Notes under the pieces: generated by a model
The model's input: the letters and a program-made list of their open reading frames with translations, nothing else
Database searches by the model: none
Told to the model about the DNA's origin: nothing
Shown here: in pieces, positions 8,529 to 17,849 of the stretch
Layout of the letters: each line of letters opens with the position of its first letter
How positions within the stretch are numbered: the stretch's first letter is position 1
Source: Komagataeibacter sp. FNDCF1
GTDB taxonomy: Bacteria > Pseudomonadota > Alphaproteobacteria > Acetobacterales > Acetobacteraceae
Reading direction: 5' to 3'
Assembly (NCBI RefSeq): GCF_021295335.1
Contig: NZ_JAIWOT010000001.1
Span: 871,001-935,000 of the forward strand
DNA length: 64,000 nucleotides
Program-made: the position numbers and the translations under genes

Positions 8529-9934
8529 TCTTCCAGCATCGGTTCGATCCCTCGACCCTGCGGGAATATGATATCCGCGGGGTTGTCGGGACGACCCTCG
8601 GCCCGGAAGACGCCTATGCCATCGGCCGTACCTTCGGCAGCATGGTGGCACGGGCGGGTGGCTGGCGCATTGTCATCGGCCATGACGGGCGGCTTTCGTC
8701 TCCTGCCCTCGAGCGTGCGCTTGTGGAAGGGGCCGTGGCCTCCGGCATGGTGGTGCAGCGCATTGGCTGCGGGCCGACACCGATGCTGTATTTCGCCTCG
8801 ATTGCCCTTGGGGCGGACGGGGCGGTCATGGTTACGGGCAGCCACAACCCGCCGGACCACAACGGCTTCAAGATGGTGTGCGCCAACAGGCCATTCTTTG
8901 GTGCACGGATCAGGGAACTGGGGCGGCTGTCCGCCGCGGGGGATGTAGTGCCACATTACCCCGGCACCACGCATGACGTGGATATCAGGTCCGATTATGT
9001 CGCGCGCCTACTGCGCGACCGCGATGACGGCCCACGCCCGCTGAAAGTGATATGGGACAATGCCAGCAGCGCCGCCGGGGAAGTCCTGTCCCTGCTGACC
9101 AGCAGACTGCCCGGCACACACCGCATTCTCAATGCCGCAATTGATGGCCGCTTTCCCGCCCATCATCCCGACCCGACCATCCCGGCCAATATGCGCCAGC
9201 TTGCCGATGCAGTCAGGCAGGACGGTGCCGACATCGGCATGGCTTTTGATGGCGATGCCGACAGGATTGGCGTGGTGGATGACACGGGCACCATCCTATG
9301 GGCAGACCAGCTGCTGGTCCTGCTGGCGCGGGACGTGCTGCGCGAGCATCCCGGCGCCACGATCATTGCCGATGTCAAGGCAAGCCAGACCCTGTTCGAT
9401 GAAATTGCGCGCGCCGGTGGCACGCCGCTCATGTGGAAATCCGGCCACTCCCCCATGAAGACCAAGATGGCCGAAACACAGGCCCCGCTGGCGGGCGAAA
9501 TGTCTGGTCATATCTTCCTTGCCGACCGGTGGTACGGGTTTGATGACGCGCTGTATGCCGCCATCCGTCTGCTGGGGATCGTCTCGCGGCTCGACATGCC
9601 CCTGTCAGCGGTGCGCAAGGCGCTTCCCGCTACCTTTTCCACTCCCGAACTGCGCTTCGACTGCCCGGAATCACGCAAATTCGACGTGATTGCGGAAGTA
9701 GCATCCCGACTGGAAAAAAGCGGGGCCACGGTCTGCGCCATTGATGGCGTGCGTGTCTCCACGGTGGATGGATGGTGGCTGCTGCGTGCTTCCAACACCC
9801 AGGCACTGCTGGTGGCGCGGGCTGAAGCGGCGAGCAGGTCGGCGCTGGAACGGCTCAAGGCCGAACTGTGCGCCCAGCTTGCGCTGTCAGGCATCGCGGC
9901 ACCCGACTTTACGGGGACGGACGCGGAACATTAA
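8525..9934 (+). CDS. Phosphoglucomutase/phosphomannomutase
   Basis: A 469-residue alpha-D-phosphohexomutase that interconverts hexose 6- and 1-phosphates. The phosphoserine loop is TGSHNPP (Ser106). The metal loop is DGDADR (Asp242, Asp244, Asp246). The sugar-binding loop is GEMSGH, and a C-terminal phosphate-binding domain follows. Bifunctional PMM/PGM enzymes of this size (AlgC/ManB type) use both glucose and mannose phosphates. Coupling to galU suggests it supplies glucose-1-phosphate for UDP-glucose and perhaps mannose-1-phosphate for GDP-mannose in acetan synthesis. Substrate preference is inferred. Confidence 0.93.
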   Translation: MIFQHRFDPSTLREYDIRGVVGTTLGPEDAYAIGRTFGSMVARAGGWRIVIGHDGRLSSPALERALVEGAVASGMVVQRIGCGPTPMLYFASIALGADGAVMVTGSHNPPDHNGFKMVCANRPFFGARIRELGRLSAAGDVVPHYPGTTHDVDIRSDYVARLLRDRDDGPRPLKVIWDNASSAAGEVLSLLTSRLPGTHRILNAAIDGRFPAHHPDPTIPANMRQLADAVRQDGADIGMAFDGDADRIGVVDDTGTILWADQLLVLLARDVLREHPGATIIADVKASQTLFDEIARAGGTPLMWKSGHSPMKTKMAETQAPLAGEMSGHIFLADRWYGFDDALYAAIRLLGIVSRLDMPLSAVRKALPATFSTPELRFDCPESRKFDVIAEVASRLEKSGATVCAIDGVRVSTVDGWWLLRASNTQALLVARAEAASRSALERLKAELCAQLALSGIAAPDFTGTDAEH

Positions 9935-10043
9935 GACCATCCGCCCCCATGACGCACCGGGGGTCGATACCGTTTTTTTGTTGTATGCCCGGCAATGGGG
10001 TTTAATAAGGCCCGCACCGGTCCGATATGCCGGTCATGACCCC

Positions 10044-10247
10044 ATGCAGGAACCGTGCAGCATAATGGCCCAACCTCCTTTCCGATCCTTTCTTGTGCCG
10101 GGGCAGCCTGTCAGCCATCCCGACCACCCGGAATGGGGCGTGGGCGTGGTCCAGTCCGCCATCGGGCACCGGGTGACGGTCATGTTCCCGCATGCGGGCA
10201 AGGTGGTGGTTGACGCCACGGTCGTATGCCTGACCGAACTGCCATAG
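10044..10247 (+). CDS. DUF3553 family small protein
   Basis: A small cytoplasmic protein of 67 residues (or 60 if translated from the ATG at 10065, which has AGGA upstream). The core reads FLVPGQPVSHPDHPEWGVGVVQS, then GHRVTVMFPHAGKVVVD, the pattern of DUF3553 proteins; this small beta-barrel type fold resembles the CarD/Tudor-like modules found at helicase C-termini. Function is unknown. It lies 12 bp before moaA and may be co-transcribed with it. Confidence 0.75.
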   Translation: MQEPCSIMAQPPFRSFLVPGQPVSHPDHPEWGVGVVQSAIGHRVTVMFPHAGKVVVDATVVCLTELP

Positions 10248-10259
10248 GGGAAACATGGC

Positions 10260-11279
10260 ATGGATACTGCCCCACTGCCCGATTCCTACGGCCGGCTGCT
10301 GACCTACCTGCGCGTATCGGTGACTGACCGGTGCGACATGCGCTGCATCTACTGCATGGCGGAAGACATGACCTTCCTGCCCAAGGCCCAGATCCTGTCA
10401 CTTACGGAACTGGAGCGGCTATGCACATCCTTCATCCGTCATGGCGTGCGCAGGCTGCGGGTCACGGGGGGCGAGCCACTGGTCCGGCGCGATGTCATGT
10501 CCTTTTTCCGTGAAATGGGCCACTGGCTTGGCCGGGCGGATGGCCAGCCGGGACTGGATGAACTGACCCTGACCACCAATGCCAGCAGGCTGGCGGAATT
10601 CGCGGCCGACCTTCATGCCTGTGGCGTGCGGCGTGTCAATGTCAGCCTTGATTCGCTCGATCCCGCCCGGTTTGCCCGCATAACCCGGCGCGGCAATCTG
10701 GCCCGCACGCTTGATGGCATCCATGCCGCGCGTGAGGCGGGGCTGGCCGTGCGCATCAACACCGTGGCCATGGCGGGCGTGAACGCGGATGAATTCGACA
10801 GCCTGATTGCATGGTGCGGCGAGATCGGCGCGGATCTGTGCCTGATCGAGACCATGCCCATGGGCGAGACGGGCGAGGACCGGACCGATCGTTATCTGCC
10901 ACTGTCTGGCGTGCGCCGCAGGCTCGAGCAACGCTGGACGCTGGAACCGCTGGCCTGGCGCACCGGCGGGCCCGCACGCTACGCCCGCGTTGCCCAGACC
11001 GGGCGCAGGATCGGCTTCATCACGCCCATGACCCACAATTTCTGCGAAAGCTGCAACCGGGTGCGGCTGTCATGCACCGGCAGGCTGTATACCTGCCTGG
11101 GGCATGAAGGCTCGACCGACCTGCGCGCGCCGCTTCGTGCAGGTGCCAATGACGGGGAAATGATGGATCATGTCCGTGCCGCCATCCTGCGCAAGCCGCG
11201 CGGGCATGACTTCCTGATCGGTCGCAGCGCGGATGATCCGGCCCGCGTGACCCGCCACATGAGCGTGACCGGCGGCTGA
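10260..11279 (+). CDS. moaA: GTP 3',8-cyclase MoaA
   Basis: A radical SAM enzyme that starts molybdenum cofactor synthesis by converting GTP to 3',8-cyclo-GTP. 339 residues. The N-terminal SAM cluster is CDMRCIYC (Cys25, Cys29, Cys32). The C-terminal GTP-binding 4Fe-4S cluster has Cys262, Cys265 and Cys279. The chain ends in the Gly-Gly pair required by MoaA. The start ATG at 10260 follows GGGGA. With moeA at 31.7-32.9 kb it supplies Moco, needed by the aldehyde dehydrogenase at 35.8-40 kb. Confidence 0.97.
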   Translation: MDTAPLPDSYGRLLTYLRVSVTDRCDMRCIYCMAEDMTFLPKAQILSLTELERLCTSFIRHGVRRLRVTGGEPLVRRDVMSFFREMGHWLGRADGQPGLDELTLTTNASRLAEFAADLHACGVRRVNVSLDSLDPARFARITRRGNLARTLDGIHAAREAGLAVRINTVAMAGVNADEFDSLIAWCGEIGADLCLIETMPMGETGEDRTDRYLPLSGVRRRLEQRWTLEPLAWRTGGPARYARVAQTGRRIGFITPMTHNFCESCNRVRLSCTGRLYTCLGHEGSTDLRAPLRAGANDGEMMDHVRAAILRKPRGHDFLIGRSADDPARVTRHMSVTGG

Positions 11280-11292
11280 AGGCAGGCGCATG

Positions 11293-12165
11293 CTACGGAT
11301 TGCCACGCCGCAGCGCATCTTCCAGGCTGATACTGAACTGCCCTGGTTGCAGGGGCTGTGGCTGGGTGGGGGCAGGGGACCAGCCGGTCATCATCGCGAC
11401 ATGCAGGTCCTGCGCCAGGCTGCCGTCTTCCGCCAGCGGCAGGCGTCCAAGCGCATCCGCCAGCAGGCCTGGATGGGTCAGGCCGCGCATGCGCTGGCGC
11501 AGGGCATTGGTCTCCCCCCCGTGGCGCAGGTCGTCCAGCAGCCCGAAGGGCGTACGGTAGGACAGATGGATCACATCCGCATCCGCCACCGGCAGCGCGA
11601 ATCCCGCACGCTGGAGCAGGCCCGCACAGTCCCGCAGGCCGGGAAAGGGCGACACCCGTGGCGAAACCCCGCCGCGCCGCGCCATTTCGGCTTCCAGCAG
11701 CGCATGGCGCAGCCCGCCCAGCGTAGGCAGCACCGGCATGCATGCCAGAAACAGCCCGTCGGGCACCAGTATGCGGCGCACCTGCGCCAGCAGGCCCGGC
11801 AGGTCATTCACCCAGTGCAGCGACAGGCAGGCCACCACCAGGTCAAAGCTGTGGGGGGCAAAGGGCAGCCATTCCCCATCCATGCATACGGCGGGGCCAC
11901 TGTCCTGCCCGCACAGGCGTGGCGAAAGATCGGTCGCCACGGTGGCGATGCCGCGCGCGCGCAGGGCGGGGGCAACCACACCCCGGCCACCCACGTCCAG
12001 CGCCGTGCCAAAGGACCGGGTCACATCATCCAGCCGATCCAGCAGGCGCGTGGCGGCTTCCGCCACGATGGGGCGTATATCCACCATGCGGGCCGCCGCG
12101 CGGTCGCGATGAAGGCGCACGGCATGGCGGTCGAATATCTGCGGCACCTCGGCGTTCATGGTCAT
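11293..12165 (-). CDS. SAM-dependent methyltransferase (NDUFAF5/BioC-like)
   Basis: About 290 residues with a class I methyltransferase fold: LDVGGRGVVAPAL (a degenerate motif I), the ATDLSPRL acidic turn, and DLVVACLSLHWVNDLPG. The LSLHWV element is shared by BioC and the NDUFAF5 complex I assembly proteins. It lies divergent to comF in the order methyltransferase/comF/grxC/DUF1178 that recurs in alphaproteobacteria. I favour the NDUFAF5-like type over BioC because a dedicated BioC domain occurs at 29.5 kb. Start is Met at 12165 or 12159. Confidence 0.8.
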   Translation of the reverse strand: MTMNAEVPQIFDRHAVRLHRDRAAARMVDIRPIVAEAATRLLDRLDDVTRSFGTALDVGGRGVVAPALRARGIATVATDLSPRLCGQDSGPAVCMDGEWLPFAPHSFDLVVACLSLHWVNDLPGLLAQVRRILVPDGLFLACMPVLPTLGGLRHALLEAEMARRGGVSPRVSPFPGLRDCAGLLQRAGFALPVADADVIHLSYRTPFGLLDDLRHGGETNALRQRMRGLTHPGLLADALGRLPLAEDGSLAQDLHVAMMTGWSPAPTQPQPLQPGQFSISLEDALRRGNP

Positions 12166-12214
12166 GATGTGCGCCCATGTCCCGCCGCTGCCAAGCCCAC
12201 GATCATGTGAGCGC

Positions 12215-12982
12215 ATGACCCGCTTTCCCCCATCTTCCCCGTGGCGACGGACCGCGACGCGTCTGCTCGACACACTTTTCCCCCCATCCTGCCTTGGCTG
12301 TGGGGAGGCCGTAGACCGGGCGGGCCACCTGTGCGCGACCTGTGTCAGCCAGATTCACCTTCTTGCCGCACCGTGCTGCCGCCGCTGCGCACAGCCTTTT
12401 GCTTCCCGCGCGGCAGGTGGCCCCGACATGACCTGCACATCCTGCACCCGGGACCCGCCGCCATGGGCGCAGGGACGCGCCGCCATGGTCTATGACGACA
12501 TGCCCCGCAATCTTATCCTGCCGCTGAAATATGCCGACCGCACGGAAAACGCAGGGCTGCTGGCCCGTTACATGGCACGGGCAGCCATGGGGCTGCTTGG
12601 GCCAGACAGCCTGCTCATACCTGTTCCACTGCACCGGATCAGGCTGTTTGGCCGCCGCTATAACCAGGCAGGCCTGCTGGCCCGCGCGCTTGGTCGCCTG
12701 ACCGGGTCGCCGGTCATGGTCGACGGGCTGGAGCGCATCCGCGCCACCCGCCCGCTTGAAGGGCTGGGCCGGTCTGCACGCCATGACGTCATGCGCGGCA
12801 CGATTGGCGTACGCGCCCGGCACCTGGCAGCGATACGGGGGCGGCATGTGATCGTGGTGGACGATGTCATGACCACGGGGGCGACCCTTGCGGCCTGCAC
12901 CCATGCCCTGCTTGGCGCAGGGGCCGGACAGGTTGACGTGCTGGCCGCGGCGCGTGCCTGTGGCCAGCATGAACAACAATAG
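12215..12982 (+). CDS. comF: ComF family phosphoribosyltransferase-like protein
   Basis: A 255-residue cytoplasmic protein. The N-terminus has a zinc-ribbon with paired cysteines (CLGCG, CATC, CCRRC, CTSC). The C-terminal type I phosphoribosyltransferase domain has the PRPP loop VIVVDDVMTTGAT. ComF proteins are linked to DNA uptake and helicase partnership in competent bacteria; the role in alphaproteobacteria is not settled. The Met at 12215 (MTRFPP) is chosen because earlier in-frame codons overlap the divergent methyltransferase. grxC follows after 64 bp. Confidence 0.9.
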   Translation: MTRFPPSSPWRRTATRLLDTLFPPSCLGCGEAVDRAGHLCATCVSQIHLLAAPCCRRCAQPFASRAAGGPDMTCTSCTRDPPPWAQGRAAMVYDDMPRNLILPLKYADRTENAGLLARYMARAAMGLLGPDSLLIPVPLHRIRLFGRRYNQAGLLARALGRLTGSPVMVDGLERIRATRPLEGLGRSARHDVMRGTIGVRARHLAAIRGRHVIVVDDVMTTGATLAACTHALLGAGAGQVDVLAAARACGQHEQQ

Positions 12983-13046
12983 GATAAGCTGCACGGGCCA
13001 CCCGCCCGGCACGGCGCGAATACGACAACAACGAAGTGAAGATACA

Positions 13047-13307
13047 ATGCCCACGATCGACATCTATACCCAGCCCGGCTGCCCCTACTGCATCCGCGCG
13101 GTGCGCCTGCTGGCGCACAAGGGTGTCCCGTTCAACGAAATCAATGCCCCGCACGGCACCCCCGCGCGGGCGGAATCCATCCGCCGCTCCGGCGGCAGCA
13201 CCACCGTGCCGCAGATCTTCATTGGCGATGCACCCGTAGGTGGCTGTAATGAGCTGATGGCACTGGAACGCGCAGGCAGGCTGGACAGCCTGCTGGCGGC
13301 GGACTGA
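13047..13307 (+). CDS. grxC: Glutaredoxin 3 (GrxC)
   Basis: An 86-residue dithiol glutaredoxin that uses glutathione to reduce protein disulfides and ribonucleotide reductase. The active site is CPYC (Cys12/Cys15). The cis-Pro TVPQIFI and the GGCNEL glutathione-binding segment are present. It lies between comF and the DUF1178 gene (23 bp to the next), likely one operon. Confidence 0.96.
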   Translation: MPTIDIYTQPGCPYCIRAVRLLAHKGVPFNEINAPHGTPARAESIRRSGGSTTVPQIFIGDAPVGGCNELMALERAGRLDSLLAAD

Positions 13308-13330
13308 CACGCGATACAGGTGGAGAGGGC

Positions 13331-13792
13331 ATGATCCGGTATCAGCTGCGCTGTGGCGCAGGCCATGAATTCGAGGGATGGTTTCCCGGCAGCGGCGCAT
13401 TCGAGCGGCAGGCCGCCGATGGCCTGCTGTGCTGCCCGCAATGCGGAACACATGACGTGACCCGCGCCCTCATGGCACCCGCGGTCCATACGGCCCCGAT
13501 TCCCGCACCGAAAGATGAAACAGTCCCGCCACCGGCCGCCACGCCACCCGGCCATGCGCCAGGGGTGGTGCCCGATGCCATGATCGCTCTGTTACAGAAA
13601 ATGCGGCAGACGGTGGAGGAGCATTGTGATGACGTGGGCGACCGTTTTGCCCAGGAAGCCCTGGACATGCACCGGGGCACGCGCGAATCCCGTAGCATAT
13701 ACGGTAACATGACCGCACAGGAGCAGGCCGAACTGGATGAGGAAGGCGTGGAAGTCCACGCCATACCCTGGGTCCGGCGGGCCGACAGCTAG
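13331..13792 (+). CDS. DUF1178 family protein
   Basis: A 153-residue protein. It begins MIRYQLRCGAGHEFEGWF and has a CCPQCG zinc-ribbon-like pair, a Pro/Ala-rich middle, and a C-terminal helix around VGDRFAQEALDMHRG and ESRSIYG typical of DUF1178. Function is unknown. Its position after grxC is conserved in alphaproteobacteria, which suggests a thiol- or metal-related role (inference). Confidence 0.88.
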   Translation: MIRYQLRCGAGHEFEGWFPGSGAFERQAADGLLCCPQCGTHDVTRALMAPAVHTAPIPAPKDETVPPPAATPPGHAPGVVPDAMIALLQKMRQTVEEHCDDVGDRFAQEALDMHRGTRESRSIYGNMTAQEQAELDEEGVEVHAIPWVRRADS

Positions 13793-13861
13793 ACGAACAC
13801 GCAAGCGCGCGGCCCGGGCCGACCCCGTCCGGTCCCGCGCCATGTCGGGGAATGATTTGAA

Positions 13862-14380
13862 ATGCATGACAGCAAAAGGGACAACCACCCGCGCCACGCC
13901 GGCCACCATCTGGCGCGACACCTGGCGCGCCGCGTGGGTGCCACGCTGTGCGCCGTGGGCATGGTACTCGCCCCCATGGCCATGCCCATCACCCACGCAC
14001 GGGCGGCGGAACCGGACATCATGGGCCGGTGGATGACCAAGGACCATGACGGGGTGTTCGAGATATTCCATTGCGGGCAGGAAGTCTGCGGCCATCTGGT
14101 GGGTCTGCGCTACGAGACCGACATGCCGCGCGACAAGCGCGGGGAAGTGGAATGCAACCTGCCCATGCTAAACGGCTTCACCCCTGATACGGACACACCG
14201 GGCCACTGGAACGGACGTGTGACCGACCCGGATACGGGACATGTCTACCATGCCAAGCTGTGGGTTTCACAGTCTGGTGACCTGAAGCTGCGCGGCTTCG
14301 TGGCCGTGCCTTTATTTGGTGAAACGGAAACCTGGAGCCGCTATACCGGAACCATTGGCCCGGCATGCAAACTGCCCTGA
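13862..14380 (+). CDS. Exported DUF2147 family protein
   Basis: A 172-residue protein with a long, His/Arg-rich N-terminus, then a hydrophobic signal segment ending near THARAAEP (cleavage about residue 49). The mature part shows the DUF2147 pattern: GRWMTKDHDGVFEIFHC, GQEVCGHLVGL, then KLRGFVAVPLFGETETW. Two cysteines in the N-terminal half may form a disulfide. Members are small periplasmic beta-rich proteins of unknown role. A GTG or Met start nearer the hydrophobic core is possible. Confidence 0.85.
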   Translation: MHDSKRDNHPRHAGHHLARHLARRVGATLCAVGMVLAPMAMPITHARAAEPDIMGRWMTKDHDGVFEIFHCGQEVCGHLVGLRYETDMPRDKRGEVECNLPMLNGFTPDTDTPGHWNGRVTDPDTGHVYHAKLWVSQSGDLKLRGFVAVPLFGETETWSRYTGTIGPACKLP

Positions 14381-14426
14381 TGGCCCAAGAACACACTTCC
14401 AGACCAATGGGGACGACACTTATTCC

Positions 14427-15656
14427 ATGAGCAGCAACATCTCCCGCCGCGCCTTCGCCACCACCCTGGCAGCAATGGGCGTGCCCGCCGTGTCGCGCCG
14501 CGCCGTGGCACAGGTCGCAGCCAAGCCACGCATCATCTGCTATATCGGCGGCTATACCCAGCACGGGCCGCCGGGCGGTGCTGGCAACGGGCAGGGGATT
14601 TCCGTGTTTGAAATGAACCCGGATACAAGCAGCCTCTCGCCGCTCATGACCTATGTGGACATTGCCAGCCCCTCCTTCATGGCCATGTCGGCGGATTTCA
14701 GACATCTGTATGCCCTGAGTGAAATCAGTGACTTCAACGCCAACGGGGAAGGCTGCGTCACCGCGTTTTCCGTCAACCGCTCCAGTGGCGAACTGACCAA
14801 GCTCAATGTGGTGCGCTCGGGCGGTGCCGTGCCCGCGCACCTGAGCGTGCATGCATCGGGCAGATACGTGCTGGTAGCCAACTACATGGGGGGTACGGTC
14901 GGCGTGCTGCCCATCCACCCCGATGGCGGACTGGGTGACCCGACGGACGTGGTGCACAATACCGGGCCACGGATGCCCGACCGGGCAGCAGACAACCCGC
15001 CTGGCAATTTTGCGATAAGCGACCATTCCAGTTCGCATGTGCACATGGTGGCGTCCGACCCGTCGGGCCGGTTCGTGCTGGCGTGCGATGCCGGGCTGGA
15101 CAGGGTATATGTATGGACGCTTGACCTGCATACCGGCCGCCTCGTGCCCGCAAAGACTCCGTTCATCTCCATGACGCCGGGCTCCGCGCCGCGCCACTTC
15201 TCGTTCAATGAGAAGGGCACGATGATCTACATCCTGGGCGAGCAGGATTCGAAGGTGGTCGCTGCCAGCTTCAATCCCCAGACGGGTGAGATCGTACCGC
15301 AGCAGACCGTCAGTACCGTAACCCCCCATTTCCGTGGCAGCACGCTGGCGGCGGGCATCCTGCTCTCGCCCAATGGCAAATACCTGTATGTGTCGAACCG
15401 GCTGGGCGATTCGCTGGCCAGCTTCCATGTGAATGACGACGGCACGCTGAACCTGGTGGAAGAAATCTGGATGCATGCCGATTACGGGCGCGCGATGATG
15501 TTCGACCCCAGCGGCAACTTCCTGTTCTGCGCCAACCAGCGCAGCGATTCCGTCACATCCTTCAAGGTCAATGCCCAGACCGGGGTGCTGGACTTCACAT
15601 GGAACTTCACCCCCGTGGGCAGCCCGACCACATTCGCGTTCATGAGCACGGTCTGA
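14427..15656 (+). CDS. Exported lactonase-family beta-propeller protein
   Basis: A 409-residue protein with a twin-arginine-type signal (SRRAF then a hydrophobic stretch to AVAQVAA). The remainder is a seven-bladed propeller of the 6-phosphogluconolactonase/YbhE type. It starts with CYIGGYTQ, followed by repeats ending in GRYVLVANYMGG, GRFVLACDAGLDRV and GKYLYVSNRLGDS. Cytoplasmic YbhE hydrolyses 6-phosphogluconolactone. An exported relative in a glucose-oxidising bacterium might act on glucono-delta-lactone made by the periplasmic glucose dehydrogenase; this is inference. The ATG at 14427 is chosen because it opens the signal peptide. Confidence 0.85.
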   Translation: MSSNISRRAFATTLAAMGVPAVSRRAVAQVAAKPRIICYIGGYTQHGPPGGAGNGQGISVFEMNPDTSSLSPLMTYVDIASPSFMAMSADFRHLYALSEISDFNANGEGCVTAFSVNRSSGELTKLNVVRSGGAVPAHLSVHASGRYVLVANYMGGTVGVLPIHPDGGLGDPTDVVHNTGPRMPDRAADNPPGNFAISDHSSSHVHMVASDPSGRFVLACDAGLDRVYVWTLDLHTGRLVPAKTPFISMTPGSAPRHFSFNEKGTMIYILGEQDSKVVAASFNPQTGEIVPQQTVSTVTPHFRGSTLAAGILLSPNGKYLYVSNRLGDSLASFHVNDDGTLNLVEEIWMHADYGRAMMFDPSGNFLFCANQRSDSVTSFKVNAQTGVLDFTWNFTPVGSPTTFAFMSTV

Positions 15657-15688
15657 ACCACGATGCCCATGGCCGGGCGGTGCGCGGC

Positions 15689-16456
15689 CTAGTCGCGCAC
15701 CAGGGCCGCTATGTAGTTGACCGCAAGGTCACGGCTTTCACGCCAGCCGCCAAGGCCGGGAACCATACCGGCAATGTCAGTGACGCGCAGCCCGGCCTGC
15801 GCCGCATGTCGGCCCAGTTCGGCAGGCGTAATGAACTTGCGCCAGTCATGCGTGCCCACGGGCAGCAGGCGCAGCACGTATTCCGCCCCGATCTTGGCCA
15901 TGGCCATGGAGCGCCATGTGCGGTTCATGGTCGATACCACCATGACCCCGCCCGGGCACAGCAGGGTCGCCAGCATGCGCAGGAAGGCGGCGGGATCGGT
16001 CACATGCTCGATCACTTCCAGCGCGGAAATCGCATCGAAGCGCTCGCCTTCGGCCATCAGGGTCTCGGCGCTGGCGCAGCGGTAGGTGAGGGGACCGGCA
16101 GATGCGGGCAGCGGATGCTGCCGCAGGTGCAGACGCCCCGCCGTAATCGCGGCCTGGGACGCGTCGAGCCCCGTTACGTCGTAGCCCGCGCGGGCGAAGG
16201 CCTCACTTGCCAGGCCCGCGCCGCAACCGATGTCCAGCAACGTGCGCCGCGCGCCATCCGCAGCCAGGGGGGCGGGCAGGTGGCGCATGCTCCAGCCGGT
16301 ACGCAGGTCATTCATGGCATGAAGCGGGCGCATGGGGCCGGCGGGATCCCACCAGTTGGCGGCGAGATCGCTGAAATGGGCGATCTCTTCCGGGGCGACC
16401 GAATCTGCCGACAGAACGGGCGAATCGTGATGCTGCATGGGTGCACCGCCTTTCAT
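15689..16456 (-). CDS. ubiG: Ubiquinone biosynthesis O-methyltransferase UbiG
   Basis: About 255 residues. Catalyses both O-methylations in ubiquinone synthesis at the inner membrane face. Diagnostic features: EEIAHFSDLAANWWDP, GPMRPLHAMNDLR, motif I LLDIGCGAGLASEAFA, and the post-motif FDAISALEVIEHV. The start is taken at 16456, with GGAG 9 bp upstream; Met at 16438 is an alternative. Divergent from lysC across about 140 bp, a common alphaproteobacterial pairing. Confidence 0.94.
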   Translation of the reverse strand: MKGGAPMQHHDSPVLSADSVAPEEIAHFSDLAANWWDPAGPMRPLHAMNDLRTGWSMRHLPAPLAADGARRTLLDIGCGAGLASEAFARAGYDVTGLDASQAAITAGRLHLRQHPLPASAGPLTYRCASAETLMAEGERFDAISALEVIEHVTDPAAFLRMLATLLCPGGVMVVSTMNRTWRSMAMAKIGAEYVLRLLPVGTHDWRKFITPAELGRHAAQAGLRVTDIAGMVPGLGGWRESRDLAVNYIAALVRD

Positions 16457-16595
16457 TTGGCTTTCTCCCGCTGGACGCGGAAGCTGGGGAGATGTATGTG
16501 ACGCGGCTTGCATAACCGCAATGCCCCGCATTGGCCAAGCACTGCCATGGCCGGGATCCGTTGCAGCCCGTAGCCTTTATGGAGCCATTATTCCA

Positions 16596-17849
16596 ATGTC
16601 CCCTACCGTACCGCGGATCGTGATGAAATTCGGTGGCACCTCCGTTGCCGATCTGGACCGGATTCGCGCCGTGGCGGAAAAAGTCAGGAAACAGGTCGAG
16701 GCCGGGTGCGAGGTGGCCGTTGTCGTCTCCGCCATGTCCGGCGTGACCAACCGCCTTGTCGGCTACTGCCGCGATCTCTCGCCCACGCACGATGAACGCG
16801 AATACGACACGGTCGTTGCAACGGGCGAGCAGGTAACAAGTGGCCTGCTGGCCATAGCACTGCAGAAACTGGGTGTGAACGCACGCTCGTGGCTGGGCTG
16901 GCAGATCCCGCTGCGTACGGACGATGCACATGGCAAGGCCCGGATCGTCTCCATTGACGGCACCAGCCTGATCGGCAGCATGCGGGCGGGGGAAGTGCCG
17001 GTCGTGGCAGGCTTCCAGGGCATCGGTCCGGACGGGCGCATCACCACGCTGGGACGCGGCGGTTCCGATACATCGGCCGTGGCGCTGGCGGCGGCGCTGA
17101 AGGCCGACCGCTGTGACATCTACACGGATGTGGACGGCATATATACAACCGACCCCCGTATTGTTACCAAGGCCCGCAAGCTTGACAGGATCACCTACGA
17201 GGAGATGCTGGAACTGGCATCCGTCGGGGCCAAGGTGCTCCAGACGCGCAGCGTGGAACTGGCCATGAAAGAGCGCGTGCGGGTGCAGGTACTCTCCAGT
17301 TTCAATGATGGCCCGGCGCCATCCGAGGGGCACCTGCCCGGTTCAATAGTTGTGGATGAGGACGAGATCGTGGAACAGGAACAGGTCGCCGGCATTGCCT
17401 ACTCCCGGGACGAAGCCAAGATTTCCGTCCGCCAGCTGCCTGATCGCCCCGGCATCGCGGCAGGCGTGTTCGGCCCGCTGGCCGACGCCAACGTGAACGT
17501 GGACATGATCGTCCAGAGCACGGGCGATGACGGAATGACCAACATGACCTTCACGGTCGGCAAGACCGACCTGGAGCGCGCCATTGCCGTGCTGGAGGCG
17601 CATCGTGCCACCACCCGCTATGCCGAAGTGCAGACCGATGACAGCGTGGTCAAGATCAGCGTGGTGGGTGTCGGCATGCGCTCGCATGCCGGTGTAGCCA
17701 GCACCATGTTCCGCACGCTGGCCGAGCGCAACATCAACGTGCAGGTCATTTCCACCAGCGAAATCAAGGTTTCCGTGCTGATTGCGTCGGAATATACCGA
17801 ACTTGCGGTCCGTGCCCTGCATACCGCCTACGGACTGGACGCGGCGTGA
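16596..17849 (+). CDS. lysC: Aspartate kinase LysC
   Basis: Phosphorylates L-aspartate, the committed step to lysine, threonine and methionine. 417 residues. It opens with the kinase motif KFGGTSVAD and continues with [28 protein letters not shown] and [15 protein letters not shown]. Two C-terminal ACT domains start at about residue 265 (feedback inhibition by lysine/threonine). The ATG at 16596 is chosen because homologues begin a few residues before KFGGTS; a longer frame exists upstream but overlaps ubiG. It overlaps the next gene by 4 bp. Confidence 0.96.
   Translation: MSPTVPRIVMKFGGTSVADLDRIRAVAEKVRKQVEAGCEVAVVVSAMSGVTNRLVGYCRDLSPTHDEREYDTVVATGEQVTSGLLAIALQKLGVNARSWLGWQIPLRTDDAHGKARIVSIDGTSLIGSMRAGEVPVVAGFQGIGPDGRITTLGRGGSDTSAVALAAALKADRCDIYTDVDGIYTTDPRIVTKARKLDRITYEEMLELASVGAKVLQTRSVELAMKERVRVQVLSSFNDGPAPSEGHLPGSIVVDEDEIVEQEQVAGIAYSRDEAKISVRQLPDRPGIAAGVFGPLADANVNVDMIVQSTGDDGMTNMTFTVGKTDLERAIAVLEAHRATTRYAEVQTDDSVVKISVVGVGMRSHAGVASTMFRTLAERNINVQVISTSEIKVSVLIASEYTELAVRALHTAYGLDAA

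Noticed and set aside
10160-10260. Moco riboswitch upstream of moaA
   Set aside because: The space is taken up by the DUF3553 gene, and no Moco-motif stems were recognisable.
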